Below, piece by piece: positions 52,650-64,000 of a DNA stretch of 64,000 bases (positions are counted from its first letter, which is position 1; every line of letters begins with the position of its first letter). The notes under the pieces were generated by a model that was not told the origin of the DNA, ran no database searches, and saw only the letters and a list, made by a program, of their open reading frames with translations. The stretch is from Ricinus communis (lineage: Eukaryota > Streptophyta > Magnoliopsida > Malpighiales > Euphorbiaceae): positions 24,531,126 to 24,595,125 of the forward strand of contig NC_063261.1 in NCBI RefSeq assembly GCF_019578655.1, read 5' to 3'. A program made the translations under genes and the position numbers.

Positions 52650-53430
52650 AAAAGAAATTCTCAATCCATATTTTTGATAATTATTACATTGTAATTAATA
52701 TTAGACATGTCTCAGGATATTATTGTGTCATATTAATGATTAATAAACTATATCCTAGTCGGAGTTCAACTACAATTAACCTTTCATGATATTTGTAATT
52801 CTTATAGAATTTGGACCGATCAATTCGATTTATTCAGTATATATTCTGATCGATTTATCCAGTATTATGAAGCACCATTAACAAGAAGGATGAAACATTC
52901 TGGGGCTTGATCCTTGAAATACAGTAACTAGATTGCAATAAAATATTCAGGAGTCGTCATTATTCCGACACGTAACAGAGTTCATTGACCTTTTGCATTG
53001 TGTTTTTAATTAATCTCGTACAATCCTAACCACCTCAAGAATTAGCCATCAGCCCTCTGAAACCACCTCCGAAAAAGAAGTCAAATAATATAAAACTATG
53101 GGTTTCAATGTTATCAAAACATCCAAAATAAAATAATGGGAATTATATGTGCATGCCCAACTACAATGTCAACGGCCAGATTATGAACTGAATCAGCAAT
53201 GCGACAGGTATTAGGTGATTATTAGTTTAGAATTCTTAGTTATATGCAAACATTTGATTTGGTTTGTGAAGTAGGTTAATGTATATATATATTATTAAGA
53301 AGCTATCAAATAATTCATTATAATAAGCCCTATATTTTATTCTTTCTTTTATTATTATTATTATTATTTTTTTTTTATATATTAGCCCGAGTTTTAATAG
53401 ATATAACTAATATAATATGAAAAATTATTT
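52650..53430. other. Intergenic DNA, no gene seen
   Basis: 52740-53220 is closer to balanced composition but has no frame I recognise. Confidence 0.35.
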
Positions 53431-53439
53431 TCAACACTA

Positions 53440-53775
53440 TATATTTATAATAAAGAAAAAATTAAAATTACTTATATTTTTATAATTTTTTAATCAAATT
53501 TACAGTTTTTCCGTTTTTACTGAGTTAAGATATTAAAAAATATGAATTTTAACTTTTCTTTTAAATTTACAGTTTTGATTGATTTTTATTTATTTTTTAT
53601 TTTTTAGTAAAATAATTCAAAAATAATTCAAAATAACTGACAAATAATTAAAATACGACTAAAAGATAACCATACTGAAAATTTTAAAAAATAATTTTTT
53701 TCAAATTATATAATAAAAATAATATTTTTTATTATTTTTAAGATATTCTTAAAAAGTCTCCTATAATAAACCTCT
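53440..53775 (+). repeat. Dispersed repeat, family G, copy 3
   Basis: Longest copy: TTTTTAATCAAATTTACAGT, then AAGATAACCATACTGAAAAT, then TTTTTTATTATTTTTAAGAT and ATTCTTAAAAAGTCTCCTA. Confidence 0.5.
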
Positions 53776-54429
53776 ATTGACCTTAATTGTTACTTGACAT
53801 GAAAGACTTAAATTGACGACTTTTTTTAATATTTACAAATGATGATAATATTAATAAGTTTTTCTTTAATTATATTTTTCAAAGAAAAAGCTTATATGAG
53901 GAAATTGATATGGTATAAATATACAAGGAAGAATGTTTCTGCGCAGAGAAGCATTAATTAAATGACAGACAGAAAATATTGTTTAAAATAAATTATATTT
54001 ATATAGATAACTATATATAAAAGTCAGGAATTTAAAAACATGGAAATTCTTATACATGGACGGCCGGTGACTTTAGCTTAATTCTTATATGATTAGAAAT
54101 GGTGATCAAAGCATATAACTAATCCCAACTTAATTAATTGATTAATTAGAAAAGGAAAACAAGAACTACATTTGAATTTAGTGATTTTAGATTTTCTTTT
54201 AAATCTTTAACCATGGAAATTCTTATAAGTTGAGACCTATGATGAGAAAGAAGTGATTATATAATATGCATGGCCAGGGGAGCTTAATTGGACAACAGCT
54301 TGCACTCAAATTATTATTATTTTTTTATATTCTGCTCATGCATATAGATAAGCTAGTGATTATGCAAATGTCAATGATTAATAAACTTTTTAATTAAATT
54401 GTTGAATTTTTTCATTAGTCATTTTAAGA

Positions 54430-54575
54430 TTTCATATCATTATAATTGAAATAATTTTTAAATTAATCTCAACCCCTCTCATCATAAAAAATAAAAATTT
54501 AATTAGTGAGACTCGATCTCGAGATGTCTCTATCCCAAAAGCGAACGCTTTTGCTACTTAAACTAGACTTCAAAT
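54430..54575 (-). mobile_element. SINE-like segment
   Basis: On the minus strand it reads AGTCTAGTTTAAGTAGCAAA, then AGCGTTCGCTTTTGG and ATCTCGAGATCGAGTCTCAC. These resemble Pol III A and B boxes spaced about 30-35 bases apart, as in tRNA-derived plant SINEs. Target duplications and a tail were not identified. Confidence 0.5.
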
Positions 54576-55114
54576 ATATACTGATGTATATATTAGCATG
54601 AAGTGATTGATATATAAGTAAAGACATACTACATTTAGGCTAGATAAACAAATTTTATAAATAATGACAATGGATTATAGGACTAAATAGTCATTTTTTT
54701 ATATTCACCGTAAAAAGGTATTTTATCTATTTAATATTAATTGTCTCCTTTTCAAATTAAAAGAATTAGTCGTTTTTATATATTCAATGTAATGTTAATT
54801 GTTTTAATTTTATTTTTGTGTTGGAATAAGTGTAATAAATTTTATAATATTTATAAAAAGGTAATTTAATCTAATTTAACTATTTCTCTCTATAATTAAA
54901 TTTATTAAATATTTTTAATTCAAAATAAATTATAAAAAATGACAGTATGGATTAAAATGAGTAATAAATTTTACTGATATTGATAGATAACAATAAGAAA
55001 GACTCGCACTTAAATCTCTGCAACTTTTATAACGAAAAGATTTTATCTATTGATTTGGAAAATAGCATTTAAAGCATAATTTAATATTAAGATATTCTAA
55101 TATATCACAAGACA

Positions 55115-55326
55115 TGGTAATATAAATTTATAAAAATTAATATTATTTTGATATTAATAATTTATTAACATAATTAAATATTAAATTAGTAAATTATATA
55201 TAATATTAATTAATTAATCCAATATATTATTTTTATTTATTAAAACTTTTAATAGATAAATTTAATTAATAGTACATAATAATTATGAGATTCACTAATT
55301 TAATTTATATAAATAATTAAAATTTA
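55115..55326 (+). repeat. Dispersed AT-rich repeat, family D, left part of an interrupted copy
   Basis: Aligns with 22705-22935 (AATTTATTAACATAATTAAA, then TATTAAATTAGTAAATTATA, then TTAATTTATATAAATAATTA). The match stops where the CACTA-like terminus begins, and related sequence resumes around 56430-56490 with AATAGAGTACCACAATAA. Confidence 0.55.
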
Positions 55327-55805
55327 TTACTACAAGAAATTTTATGTTTAGCGGCGGATGCTATACTGACGAAATAATGACAACATAGCGATGGAAAAAG
55401 CAAAAAAATAAAAAAGTAATCTATGCTTTAACGACGATTTAGCGACAGGATAACGATGACATTTAGGATAGCCAAAATTTATAGCTAAATTGATGTTAAA
55501 TTTGACAATGTATTTTCGCCCCCTAGATTTAGCGATGGATTTACAACAGATTTTACCGACAGATTTGAAATTTGTAGCTCAAATATAGCTACTTGTTTTT
55601 TTTGGCTAATTTTAGCGACAAATGTAGCTATAAATTTTAAAATTTTTAATTTCTCGCACTTTTTTTATTTTTCACTTATTTTTCTTAACTTTAACGACAT
55701 AATAGTGATGAGTTTTAATTTTTTTTAATTGTCGTACTTTTTATAATTTCTGCTATTTTTATTGAATTTAGCGACAGATTTAGCGGCATATTTTTTTATC
55801 GCTAA
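55327..55805 (+). mobile_element. CACTA-like transposon end with subterminal repeats
   Basis: Starts TTACTACAAGAAATTTTATG, close to the CACTACAAGAAAA terminus of plant En/Spm elements, with the first C changed to T. The next 450 bases are packed with TTTAGCGACAGATTT-like units (TTTAGCGGCGGA, ATAGCGATGG, TTTAGCGACAGG, TTTAGCGATGGAT, TTAGCGACAAAT, TTTAGCGACAGATTTAGCGG), the short subterminal repeats to which CACTA transposases bind. No transposase gene follows and no inverted second end was found, so this is a deletion derivative or truncated copy. Confidence 0.65.
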
Positions 55806-56350
55806 TTTTCACCCATTATAAATTTTAATTCTCCTTTTATCCCTTCATTCTATCTCTACCACCATATTTTCTATTTCTTCCCACCTCTCCTTATTTATTA
55901 TTCTCTTTCATTTTTTCTTCTTTAATATTTTTTTCTTTCTTATTCTCTATCTACATATTCTTTTACTACAATTTTTTTCTTTTTTCTTCTTTTCTTTCTT
56001 TTTTCTCATTCTTACTTTCTATACATTTTCTTTCACTATCTTTCTTTTTTCATTTCTTTCATTTTTTATTTTTTTATATCTTTTTCTCTTTTTACATTTT
56101 CCTTTATCTTTTTTCTTTGATTTTTCTCCTTCAACTTTCTTTATTCTTTTTTCTTCTATTTTTTCTTTATCATTTTTTTACTATCTTTTCTCTCTTTATT
56201 ATTTTTCTTTATCTTTTGTATCGAGTTCTCTCTTCATTTAATTTTTCTGTCATTTACCATTACTTTGATTCTTACTTCTATTTAATTATTTCTTCTACTC
56301 TCATTTTTCTTTCTTCATTTTTTCTTTTCTTTTTCTTCTTCTTCTTCTTT
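55806..56350 (+). repeat. Long polypyrimidine tract
   Basis: About 540 bases made almost wholly of T and C on the plus strand, with scattered A and almost no G. It follows the CACTA-like subterminal region and is probably carried by the same insertion. The 89-codon frame within it is a low-complexity Phe/Leu/Ser string and not a gene. Confidence 0.85.
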
Positions 56351-56916
56351 AAAATTATTATTACTATTGTTATTATTATAAATTAATTAGATATTAAAAT
56401 TTAAGATATTGAAAATTAATTTTTAAAATAATTAGACATCAAAAAATTTAATTAATAATATTTATAATAATAGAGTACCACAATAATACTCTAGTAAAAT
56501 TTTAATTTAGAATGATAAAACTTATATATCAACATTGAGATTCAAATTTAAAATGTCTAGCATTTTTATGGTAAAAACTACGAATGCTTTTACGTTTTTG
56601 TTAGAATTAAATAATAAAAGGATTTACAAATATATACATATATATCTATATATTCTTTTTTTATGTTTACTTTCACTTTTTTTTAAAAAAGATTTAACGT
56701 TCGCAGAGAAAATATAAATAGTAAAATATTAATATTTGGTAAGGAGAAAATCTTAATTAATTTTTATTATGGCTATTTCATATCTGCACTTTTTTGTTTA
56801 CTATGAATTTTTCTTTTTTCGTTTACCTTTTTGACATTCAGCTACGAAATCAATTTTTATTTATTAGAAATGAATAGACATGCATTCAAGAAGGGAAAAT
56901 AGAATGCAAAAATAAA

Positions 56917-56939
56917 ATAATAATAATAATAATAATAAT
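56917..56939 (+). repeat. (AAT)n microsatellite
   Basis: Seven to eight AAT units. Confidence 0.9.
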
Positions 56940-57099
56940 GTAATACCAGCATGCATTAATGCATTTGTTCAAAATAAATATAACAAAATGCCATACAAAA
57001 CTACATTTATACATATTTTGTTTTTCAAGTCAAAAGAGACGACCGTACGGTTAGTTATATAGTAGAAGAGTTGAATTATATAAAGTAAATATAAGAAGA

Positions 57100-57400
57100 T
57101 GGGTGGGTCTAAATTTGTTTGGCCTCTTTTGTCCTTTCATTTCCAACTCATTGTACACTTTGCCAGACGTCTTTGATCATTGACTCTGTGATTCCATATG
57201 TTCCCAGTCATCTCCCTCCATTGTCATCTCTACTGCAACATCCATTAAATTCTTGGGTCAATCATTATTTTCCTTTTCCTCTGTATTTTCTCAAGTCAAT
57301 CATTTCTACCTATAATCCGCCCCATCAATACCCAGTTTCTTTTTTGCATGTCAGAATCATCTTCAGCTAATGAAATCAATTTAGGACAGCTAAAGTTGAA
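57100..57400. other. Balanced-composition segment, no gene recognised
   Basis: CT-rich plus strand with repeated GTCAAT/ATCATT phrases. It is open for 84 codons (57119-57370) but without an ATG start at the first codon and with no recognisable similarity. It could be a remnant of a gene or promoter. Confidence 0.3.
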
Positions 57401-57809
57401 TGATTATCCATATAGTTTTTATCCCCTGTTATAATCTAGTATTATAAAGTGTTTTCTGATAAAAATTACGGAGTTAGCAAATTCTTAAGGTTATATTTAT
57501 TAAAAAGACTTTACTATTTATCGCATTTCAATCTGAATAGATACGGTCTGAATAAAAATAAAAATAAGTTAGATGATTGGAAAATAAAAATATTTTTTAT
57601 GAATAATTACTTTTTTATATTCTTAAATTTTTTAATATGCAAAGGTAAAATATTTCTTCTTAAAAAATAAAAAAGACAAGCATCGACAACGCTTCAATCT
57701 TTTCAAAAAAGAAAAAAAAAGGATTCAATAAAAATATTCTTTCAGAAAAAAATGCTCATATTGCACATGGGTCTAATTGAAGTTGAGAAGGGTACTTAAT
57801 GATGTATAG

Positions 57810-57900
57810 AAAAGTTTAATTAAGGTATTTAAAAATTATAAAATAAAATTTAAATATCTGTTAAATTAAATTAAAAACTAAAATATCAAACACATTAATT
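57810..57900. repeat. Single arm of a family F foldback element
   Basis: AATATCTGTTAAATTAAATT followed by AAAAACTAAAATATCAAACA matches the arm of the elements at 27834-28070 and 63633-63915. No facing second arm is visible. Confidence 0.45.
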
Positions 57901-58295
57901 AATATGAATTCATAGAAATAAATTTGACTTGGCAATTAATGTTTGTCAAAATTTGCACATTAAAACTGTGTTTGGGATTATATTTTCTAAAATAGCTTTT
58001 CCTCTTTTTCTTTTTAGAAAAAATATGTATTTTAGAATTTTAAGAACTTACTTTGGAAATAAGTAAGCTGACATATTTTTCAAAAGCAGTTTTGTAAAAA
58101 CTTCCATCCGAATGATATTTATATATCTAAACTTGAGTAAGATATAAATTTCATTCTTCTTTTTCTTTTTCATTATGTGACTTAAAAATAAAAAAGGAAT
58201 TATGAAAAAAATAGTCTAGGAATAACTAACCAATTAAATTTAAGTAATTTTTTTTTTATAAAAAAAAACTCAACAAAAATTCTAGACAGATTTTA

Positions 58296-58930
58296 GTGGG
58301 GTGTTTGGTTCAAAAATTTTATAAAATTGATAAACTATTTTCACTTAACATTTAAATTAATCAGCAGCTGACAATGCTCTATTAGCTAAGAAAGCTCTCA
58401 TTTGTAATTTTTTTAATCAAGTGATAACAATTATATATTTTTATTTTAGACAATATTATTCTTATTAAAAATAATTAACAAAAAAATAAGTTATATTAAA
58501 TTAAGTCTTTAAATTTATAATAAATAATTGATAATTAAATTATTAAATTAAGTCTTTAGATTTATAATAAATAATTAATAATTAATAATCGTGGTATCAG
58601 TGGAATTTAAATCCTGACACCTGCATATCAAATAGCTTCTATAAATATATTTAATAACATATATAACTAAGCTAAATAAAGTTAATTTACAACATTTTTA
58701 ATTATTATAACTTCTCTTTGATAATTTACATAATTAAAAAAATAATACAACATATATCATATAATATTTTTAAAAATAAATTATATCTTAAATAGTCATT
58801 TAACATATTAAAAATAACAGTAAATAAAAATTTTACCAAATAGTTTATATTTATCAGCTATCAACTATAGTATTATCGATAAATTATCAGCAATAACTAT
58901 TAGCTTCAAAGAACAACTAAAGCAACTAGA
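58296..58930 (+). repeat. Dispersed repeat, family A, diverged copy 3
   Basis: Starts GTGGGGTGTTTGGTTCAAAA and has TTAATCAGCAGCTGACAATG near its left end and TATCAGCTATCAACTATAGT near the right end, as in copy 2. The centre holds a local 60-base duplication (AAATTAAGTCTTTAAATTTA and AAATTAAGTCTTTAGATTTA). Confidence 0.45.
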
Positions 58931-58939
58931 CCCTCGATT

Positions 58940-60590
58940 ATAAATCTCTCTTCTTTTTATGGATTCCTGGCATATGGTTAATCTTAATGGCTTGTAAAAT
59001 GTAATTGATATGTGAATTGGTTTTACATTTTCAAGGGAGAGAAGGAAGAAGAAAGAAATTTATTGTTTGTTGTTGACATACAAATTTGGGCATTTAAATT
59101 AAGTATTATTCTCTGAAAATGAGCCCATTCTTGCCCATACTGCAAAGGCACCTATAGTAAATGAAAGGATAAACAATCATTTTAGCCACCCAATTGTGGT
59201 GGTAGAAGAGACTACATGGAACTATATTTGTTCACACCTTCAAGTTCATCTAGAGAAGGTATTGTCTTTCAGAGGAAAACTAATGAAACTTTTTTATTAA
59301 ATGATAGTGAGCTATGTGTCATGCGAAACTAAAATACATTTTCTAGACTTCAATATCACCCAATATGATCATCGAAGCTTAAATTGGTCATTTGTCTTTA
59401 AAGGGTTTTGAAATTTATGGGGAAAAAATATGGACTAATGGCAAGATTTCTTACAATAAGGTCGGCCTTTTCCCCAAAATGGCTAGTGAAAAAAGAGTTT
59501 TAGAGACACACAGTGAATGGTAGGGGCGGCTCTAGGCTCCTAATTGTTATCATTTATGTAGAAGCTGCTCATGGCACTAAATTAGGTTTGAAGGTAACCC
59601 AAGAACAATCAGCTGCCTCCAATAATTTAAAACGTGCGACAGGAGGAGAGGTAACTATTATGTAAAGACCTATTTCAAGCTTTATTAATTATTAGATTTA
59701 GCTAAATCAAGAGCTTATAATAGGAAAATTCTTGCCCAGTGCAAGTGTAAAAACTCATAAATTTACTGATAAGACCTTATTAATTCTAAGTAGATTGACT
59801 TAATTATATCATTTATTAATTTAATTTAATAATAAAAATATTACTTATTCACTAATTACAAGTCTGATTTTAGAAATCTAAAAAACTAAAATATAAACTT
59901 TCTCATTATGAAAAAAAGTATAGATAAGCTCTTAGACTTTTGGATAAATGGGAATTAAATCCTATTAAATTTTAAATTAGCTCAATTTTACTCTTAAAAT
60001 TTGAAGAACATAATAATTATATTCTTAAAACTAATTTCATCCGTTTAATCGTGAGAATCTATTAGTTTTAGATGCTAAAAGAAATGCCTCTTAACTCTTT
60101 CTAATTCGTTTTTTTTTTCTTCATTTGAATGAGTATTAGCTTTTCCTTTTAATGGGTAAAAATTATAAAATGATAATTTTCAATTAATAAAAAAAAATCA
60201 ACTACATTATTAGAGGGGTTACCTTCGAGTCAAAAATTTATCAAAAAGGCCAAATATATTGGTAGGGAAGGTCCAGGCAGAGATAGGGGGCACATGGAAT
60301 TATGATATGAAGGTTTCTTGGTGTTGTCAGGGGGCAACTTACAAACTACAAAGACTCTGTAATATTGTAGTTAAGGGCAGAGGACCATGCACAAACTTAA
60401 GTCCTCTCTATCTCTCTCCCCACCAGCCTGGTATAATATTGACTATAACCAAGTCAACTCTCTCTTGTTGATTTGATTTGCATTAAAATGCATGTAACCA
60501 TTACCAAGTTTTTTCAACTTCTTAATTCCATTCCTTCCTGAAACCAAAGCTGGTTTTCCTTTTTTCCCCAATACTTTATTCCATGCACAC
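58940..60590. other. Intergenic DNA and distal promoter of the dioxygenase gene
   Basis: No gene is seen. 59000-59680 is of balanced composition without a recognisable frame; 59690-60240 is AT-rich; 60250-60600 is the likely upstream regulatory region, with a 70-codon chance frame at 60259-60471. Confidence 0.4.
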
Positions 60591-60604
60591 AGTTCCCCTT
60601 CCCC

Positions 60605-60614
60605 CATATATACC
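60605..60614 (+). promoter_or_regulatory. TATA box of the dioxygenase gene
   Basis: CATATATACC inside a CT-rich stretch (CCCCTTCCCC before, CCCCTCTCTTTC after, a plant Y-patch). It lies 200 bases ahead of the start codon, implying a leader of about 170 bases. Confidence 0.55.
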
Positions 60615-60814
60615 CCCTCTCTTTCTATTTCTTTTCCCAACCATCCATTGCTCTCTCTTCTACTTCTTGCCATCTATTCTTTTTTTCTTTTTAAAAAAGC
60701 ATCGCCTGTTAGTTTTACTTGAGTAATATTTTAATTGTGAAGTCTGGCCAGTGCCGGTGAAGTCTTGAGATACACTCTATAGCATTCTTTTTCTGTTGTT
60801 GCTTTATACAAGCC

Positions 60815-62473
60815 ATGTCTCCGGCAATGAACTTGACAGTCCAAAATGTTGAGGAAGATGATAATCAGTACCAAAAAGGAGTGAAATATCTATGCGAGAA
60901 AGGGATAGCTAAAGTACCTACAAAGTACATATTGCCCGTCCCGGACCGCCCTAATACTTTTACTGGAAAAGAAATGGATAGCAGCAACACTAATCTCAAG
61001 TTACCAGTGATCGATTTCGCACAGTTACAAGGCTCAGACAGAACCCAAGTTCTCAAATACCTTTCTAAAGCTTGTGAAGAATATGGTTTCTTTCAGGTGA
61101 ATACTGTCACTCTCCTTTTGCTATTAAAACTTAGTTTCTGATACAAATTGCTGGGTCTCTTTGATTATGATGCATGCAGTTGATAAACGATGGCATTCCA
61201 AGTGAAGCTATCGCTGACATGGTTGAAGCAGGTAGGAAATTTTTCGAGCTCCCGTTCGAAGAAAGATCCAAGTACATGTCGAAAGACCTGCGTTCTCCGG
61301 CGAGATATGGAACAAGTTTCAACCAGAATAAGGACAGAGTGTTTTGCTGGAGAGACTTCTTAAAGCTTAACTGCAATCATCTGTCAGAAAGTCTTCCCTT
61401 CTGGCCTTCTTCTCCTTCTCAACTGAGGTCAAATGCCTTCTGTTTTCCCATTCTCTTATAAATGTACATCCTATATATATTATTAAAAATATCCATTTTC
61501 TACTATATATAGTTGTTAATTAGTTCCTATTTAATATGATTAACAGGGAAGCAGCCGTTAACTACTCTAAGCAAACAAAATTCTTGTATCTGATGCTAGT
61601 AGAGGCAATCTTAGAGAGTCTAGGATTGGAGGAAACATGCATAAAAGACCATGAAAAGGATAGTAACTTGAAAGAATTTGAAGATGGGAGTCAACTTCTT
61701 GTGGTTAATTGCTACCCTTCATGCCCTGAACCTGATCTAACTCTTGGAATGCCACCACATTCCGACTATGGCTTCCTTACGCTTCTTCTGCAAGATGAAC
61801 TAGTGAAGGGTCTTCAGATTCAGCATCAAGGCAAATGGGTTTCTGTGGAGCCGATTCCTAATTCGTTTGTTGTTAACGTTGGCGATCATCTTGAGGTTAG
61901 TTCATTGATTATTTTGAAAATTAAGTTTTACATTATACATATATATATATATATAGTAGGTGAATATTTTATGTGACAATCATTGAAGCATATGTTAATT
62001 AAGGATGAATAATGTTTATTCATTTATTGTGGCTGCACAATCTAACCCATATATTCTATTATTGATTATGATCTAATATTAGATTTAAGTACTTATAAAA
62101 AAAATCACATTCATTATTTAAATGCTTTACTCGGGACATTAATCTTTAGTTATTATTTGTATAGACCATTTTTTAAGAGCTTATCCTATATCAGCTCTCT
62201 CATTTTCTCATATTTTCTGCTCAGATATTTAGCAATGGAAAATACAAGAGCGTACTCCACAGGGTTCTTGTTAATCCATCAAACTCTAGGATTTCAATTG
62301 CTTCATTGCACAGTTTACCTTTCAGCAGCACCATTCGACCGTCACCAAGACTCGTCAACGAAGCCAATCCCAAGCTTTACAAAGACACAAATTTTGCAAA
62401 TTTCATGGATTACATTACATCTTGCGAGCACAAGAGCAAGAGTTTCTTGGAATCCAGGAAGCTGGTGTCTTAA
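60815..62473 (+). CDS. 2-oxoglutarate/Fe(II)-dependent dioxygenase (DOXC class)
   Basis: Exons 60815-61096, 61180-61427, 61547-61895 and 62225-62473 join with matching phases to give 375 residues, a normal family length. The N-terminal DIOX_N domain (about residues 62-170) contains LPVIDFAQL and ACEEYGFFQ. The C-terminal 2OG-Fe(II) oxygenase domain holds the iron ligands in PPHSDYGFLTLL (His248, Asp250) and YKSVLHRV (His305), and the 2-oxoglutarate-binding Arg315 and Ser317 in NSRIS, so the active site is complete. The early motif KGVKYLCEKGIAKVPTKYIL, then PVPDRP, is typical of the plant group that includes At2g36690, At2g44800 and At3g60290 and the DMR6-like oxygenases. Members act on hormones or phenolics (gibberellin and salicylate metabolism are examples); the substrate here cannot be read from the sequence. 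It is likely cytosolic. Exon 3 of the open frame was cut at HLE before GTTAGT, which lets exon 4 supply the third iron ligand. Confidence 0.93.
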
Positions 62474-62665
62474 AATAAAATAAACTAGACAAGAAAATAA
62501 AAACCAGAAATGTCTAGTCATTTTGACTTTCTTTAGGACCAAAATAAATATATCTATACATATAATATATAAAAAAAAAAAAAGAAATTGTTGGAAAATT
62601 AGAGGATTATAGAAAATTATAATTGTATTTTGGAAATTTTATGCATAATAAAAGCAGATAATGCT
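62474..62665 (+). other. 3' UTR of the dioxygenase gene
   Basis: Poly(A)-signal-like AATAAA sits at 62647-62652 (GCATAATAAAAGC), about 175 bases after the stop codon. Confidence 0.5.
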
Positions 62666-62669
62666 GCTG

Positions 62670-63630
62670 GATATATTTCCATTGTCACTGCCAATTTGTT
62701 TTATGCAATATATGCTTGTAAAGACTATGCAGAATCTTCCTTAATTTGTTAATCACCCCTGAAAACTCGGATGGGCCGTAAATGCAATAATTGACTCGAA
62801 AATATTAAATATTTCATTATTATTTATTTCAATTTTTATTTATCTGATGTGGTAGATAATGGTTTTACTAAATTATTTTTTGATTTCAAAATATTCGAAT
62901 ACAATTTAATAGAAATCTATATATAATCGGCAATTCTTCAAATGAGAAGTGGCCTAAACAATAAATAGGAGTATAATTATAGCTAGCTTTTAGAAAGAGA
63001 AATCTAAAAAGAAGATTTTAAATTTTTCAAAATGATTAAAAGTGTCAAAGATATCAAATTTTATTTTATTTTTTTGGAAAATAAATGAGTGTTTATAACA
63101 TAGTAAAATGTATAAGAGTGGTTGATGATTGTGCCACGTGCCAGAATCTCAAAGGAGGAGTTTTTTATGGGTCTTTTGTGCTAGTCTTAATGTCTCCAGT
63201 TTCACACTAGTTTAGCTTCTACTCAGTCTCATCTCAAACAAAAGTCTACATCTTCTCTTTAAGATTTTCACATCAGAGTTTACTTAAATATTCCGATCCA
63301 ACGATAATGGATTCTATCGATAACTCAAAATCGTCACACAAATACAATAATAATTTATAAAATAAACATTGTAATATAAATGCATAACTTTCTACCTTTG
63401 AAGGAGTAATATTCCTTAATTCTTGGAACACAACTATGTCCTGCTATCACTTATGATCCTTTGTTGTTCGAAAATTACTGCTGAATTGTAATGCTCAATT
63501 ATCACAAATGACCTCAACGAAAAATGAACAGACGAAGCATTTAACTTTTTCCTGTGTTTTTTCTTTTTAATCTTATAACACTCCGAACTAAACCCAACTT
63601 ATAGATTAGTTTATTAAATGAATGAAGCTA
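62670..63630. other. Intergenic DNA, no gene seen
   Basis: AT-rich spacer with a G-box-like GCCACGTGCC at 63133-63142. No open frame of note. Confidence 0.4.
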
Positions 63631-63632
63631 CA

Positions 63633-63915
63633 TGTCAAAATGTATTTAAATATTATAAAAATTAAAAATTGAAGTGTTTGTTAAGTTAAATTAAAATTTA
63701 AAGTGTTAAAGTGACTAAATGGTTAAAGTTCAAATGCATTTGAGCGCTATTTAATACATAAGTTTACATGTAATTATTTTGACTTCGTAATATATATTTG
63801 AAATTTAAATTTTAATCATTTAGCCACTTTAATATCTGAACTTTTAATCTAATCTAACAAACACTTTAAATATGTTTTAATAATCTCTTAAATGTCTTGA
63901 GTCAATTTAACATGA
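63633..63915. mobile_element. Foldback element, family F, copy 2
   Basis: Left arm (GAAGTGTTTGTTAAGTTAAA, then AAAGTGTTAAAGTGACTAAA) and right arm (TTTAGCCACTTTAATATCTG, then AATCTAATCTAACAAACACT) are about 100-base inverted repeats around an 80-base centre. It is related to 27834-28070. No coding capacity. Confidence 0.75.
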
Positions 63916-64000
63916 CAAATACTAAACTTTATTTTTTTAATAAAATTTTGATATTTATGCATAATATTATCGACTTGTTGAATAAGGCTACAAACAATGT

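Noticed and set aside
56117..56386. 89-codon Phe/Leu-rich frame
   Set aside because: It is a by-product of the polypyrimidine tract, which removes stop codons from the plus strand.
60259..60471. 70-codon open frame ahead of the dioxygenase gene
   Set aside because: It lies in the upstream promoter region and has no similarity to any protein I know.
61131..61376. Minus-strand frames inside the dioxygenase gene
   Set aside because: They are antisense shadows of exons that carry the family motifs.

Overview
This is a stretch of AT-rich nuclear DNA from a flowering plant. The genes have GT-AG introns, the families are plant-specific (SIAMESE-related cell-cycle inhibitor, class 2 phytoglobin, tau-class glutathione transferase, plant 2-oxoglutarate dioxygenase), and the long spaces between genes are full of short transposon remnants and AT microsatellites. 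The proteins look like those of a rosid eudicot. A member of the Malpighiales, such as a euphorb, is my guess only.

Layout. 1-2090: last three exons and 3' UTR of a large glycosyltransferase gene. 3060-7711: a complete gene for a plant protein with an AT3G52170-like helix-turn-helix domain, behind a promoter with site II and telo-box motifs. 9932-10588: a decayed copy of a plant membrane-protein gene. 10.7-25.3 kb: gene desert. 25370-25717: intronless SMR cyclin-dependent kinase inhibitor. 25.7-39.4 kb: second gene desert. 39492-40271 (minus strand): two-exon tau glutathione transferase, the only minus-strand gene. 42534-44131: four-exon class 2 phytoglobin. 44.4-60.3 kb: repeat-dominated. 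60815-62473: four-exon 2-oxoglutarate/Fe(II) dioxygenase. The rest is intergenic.

The genes do not form a pathway and seem to be unrelated neighbours. The unusual content lies in the repeats. Comparing segments by eye gave several dispersed families with two or more copies in this window. They include a Tourist-like MITE with a clean TTA target duplication, several foldback elements, a possible CACTA end inserted into an older repeat whose uninterrupted copy is also present, and two SINE-like segments. The most striking structure is a 4.55-kb nested palindrome (44439-48988) just downstream of the phytoglobin gene: two long foldback units that also mirror each other. I found no transposase, CRISPR array, tRNA or rRNA gene. 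Nothing here can be called a new biochemical system with confidence. All repeat boundaries were set by eye and are approximate.
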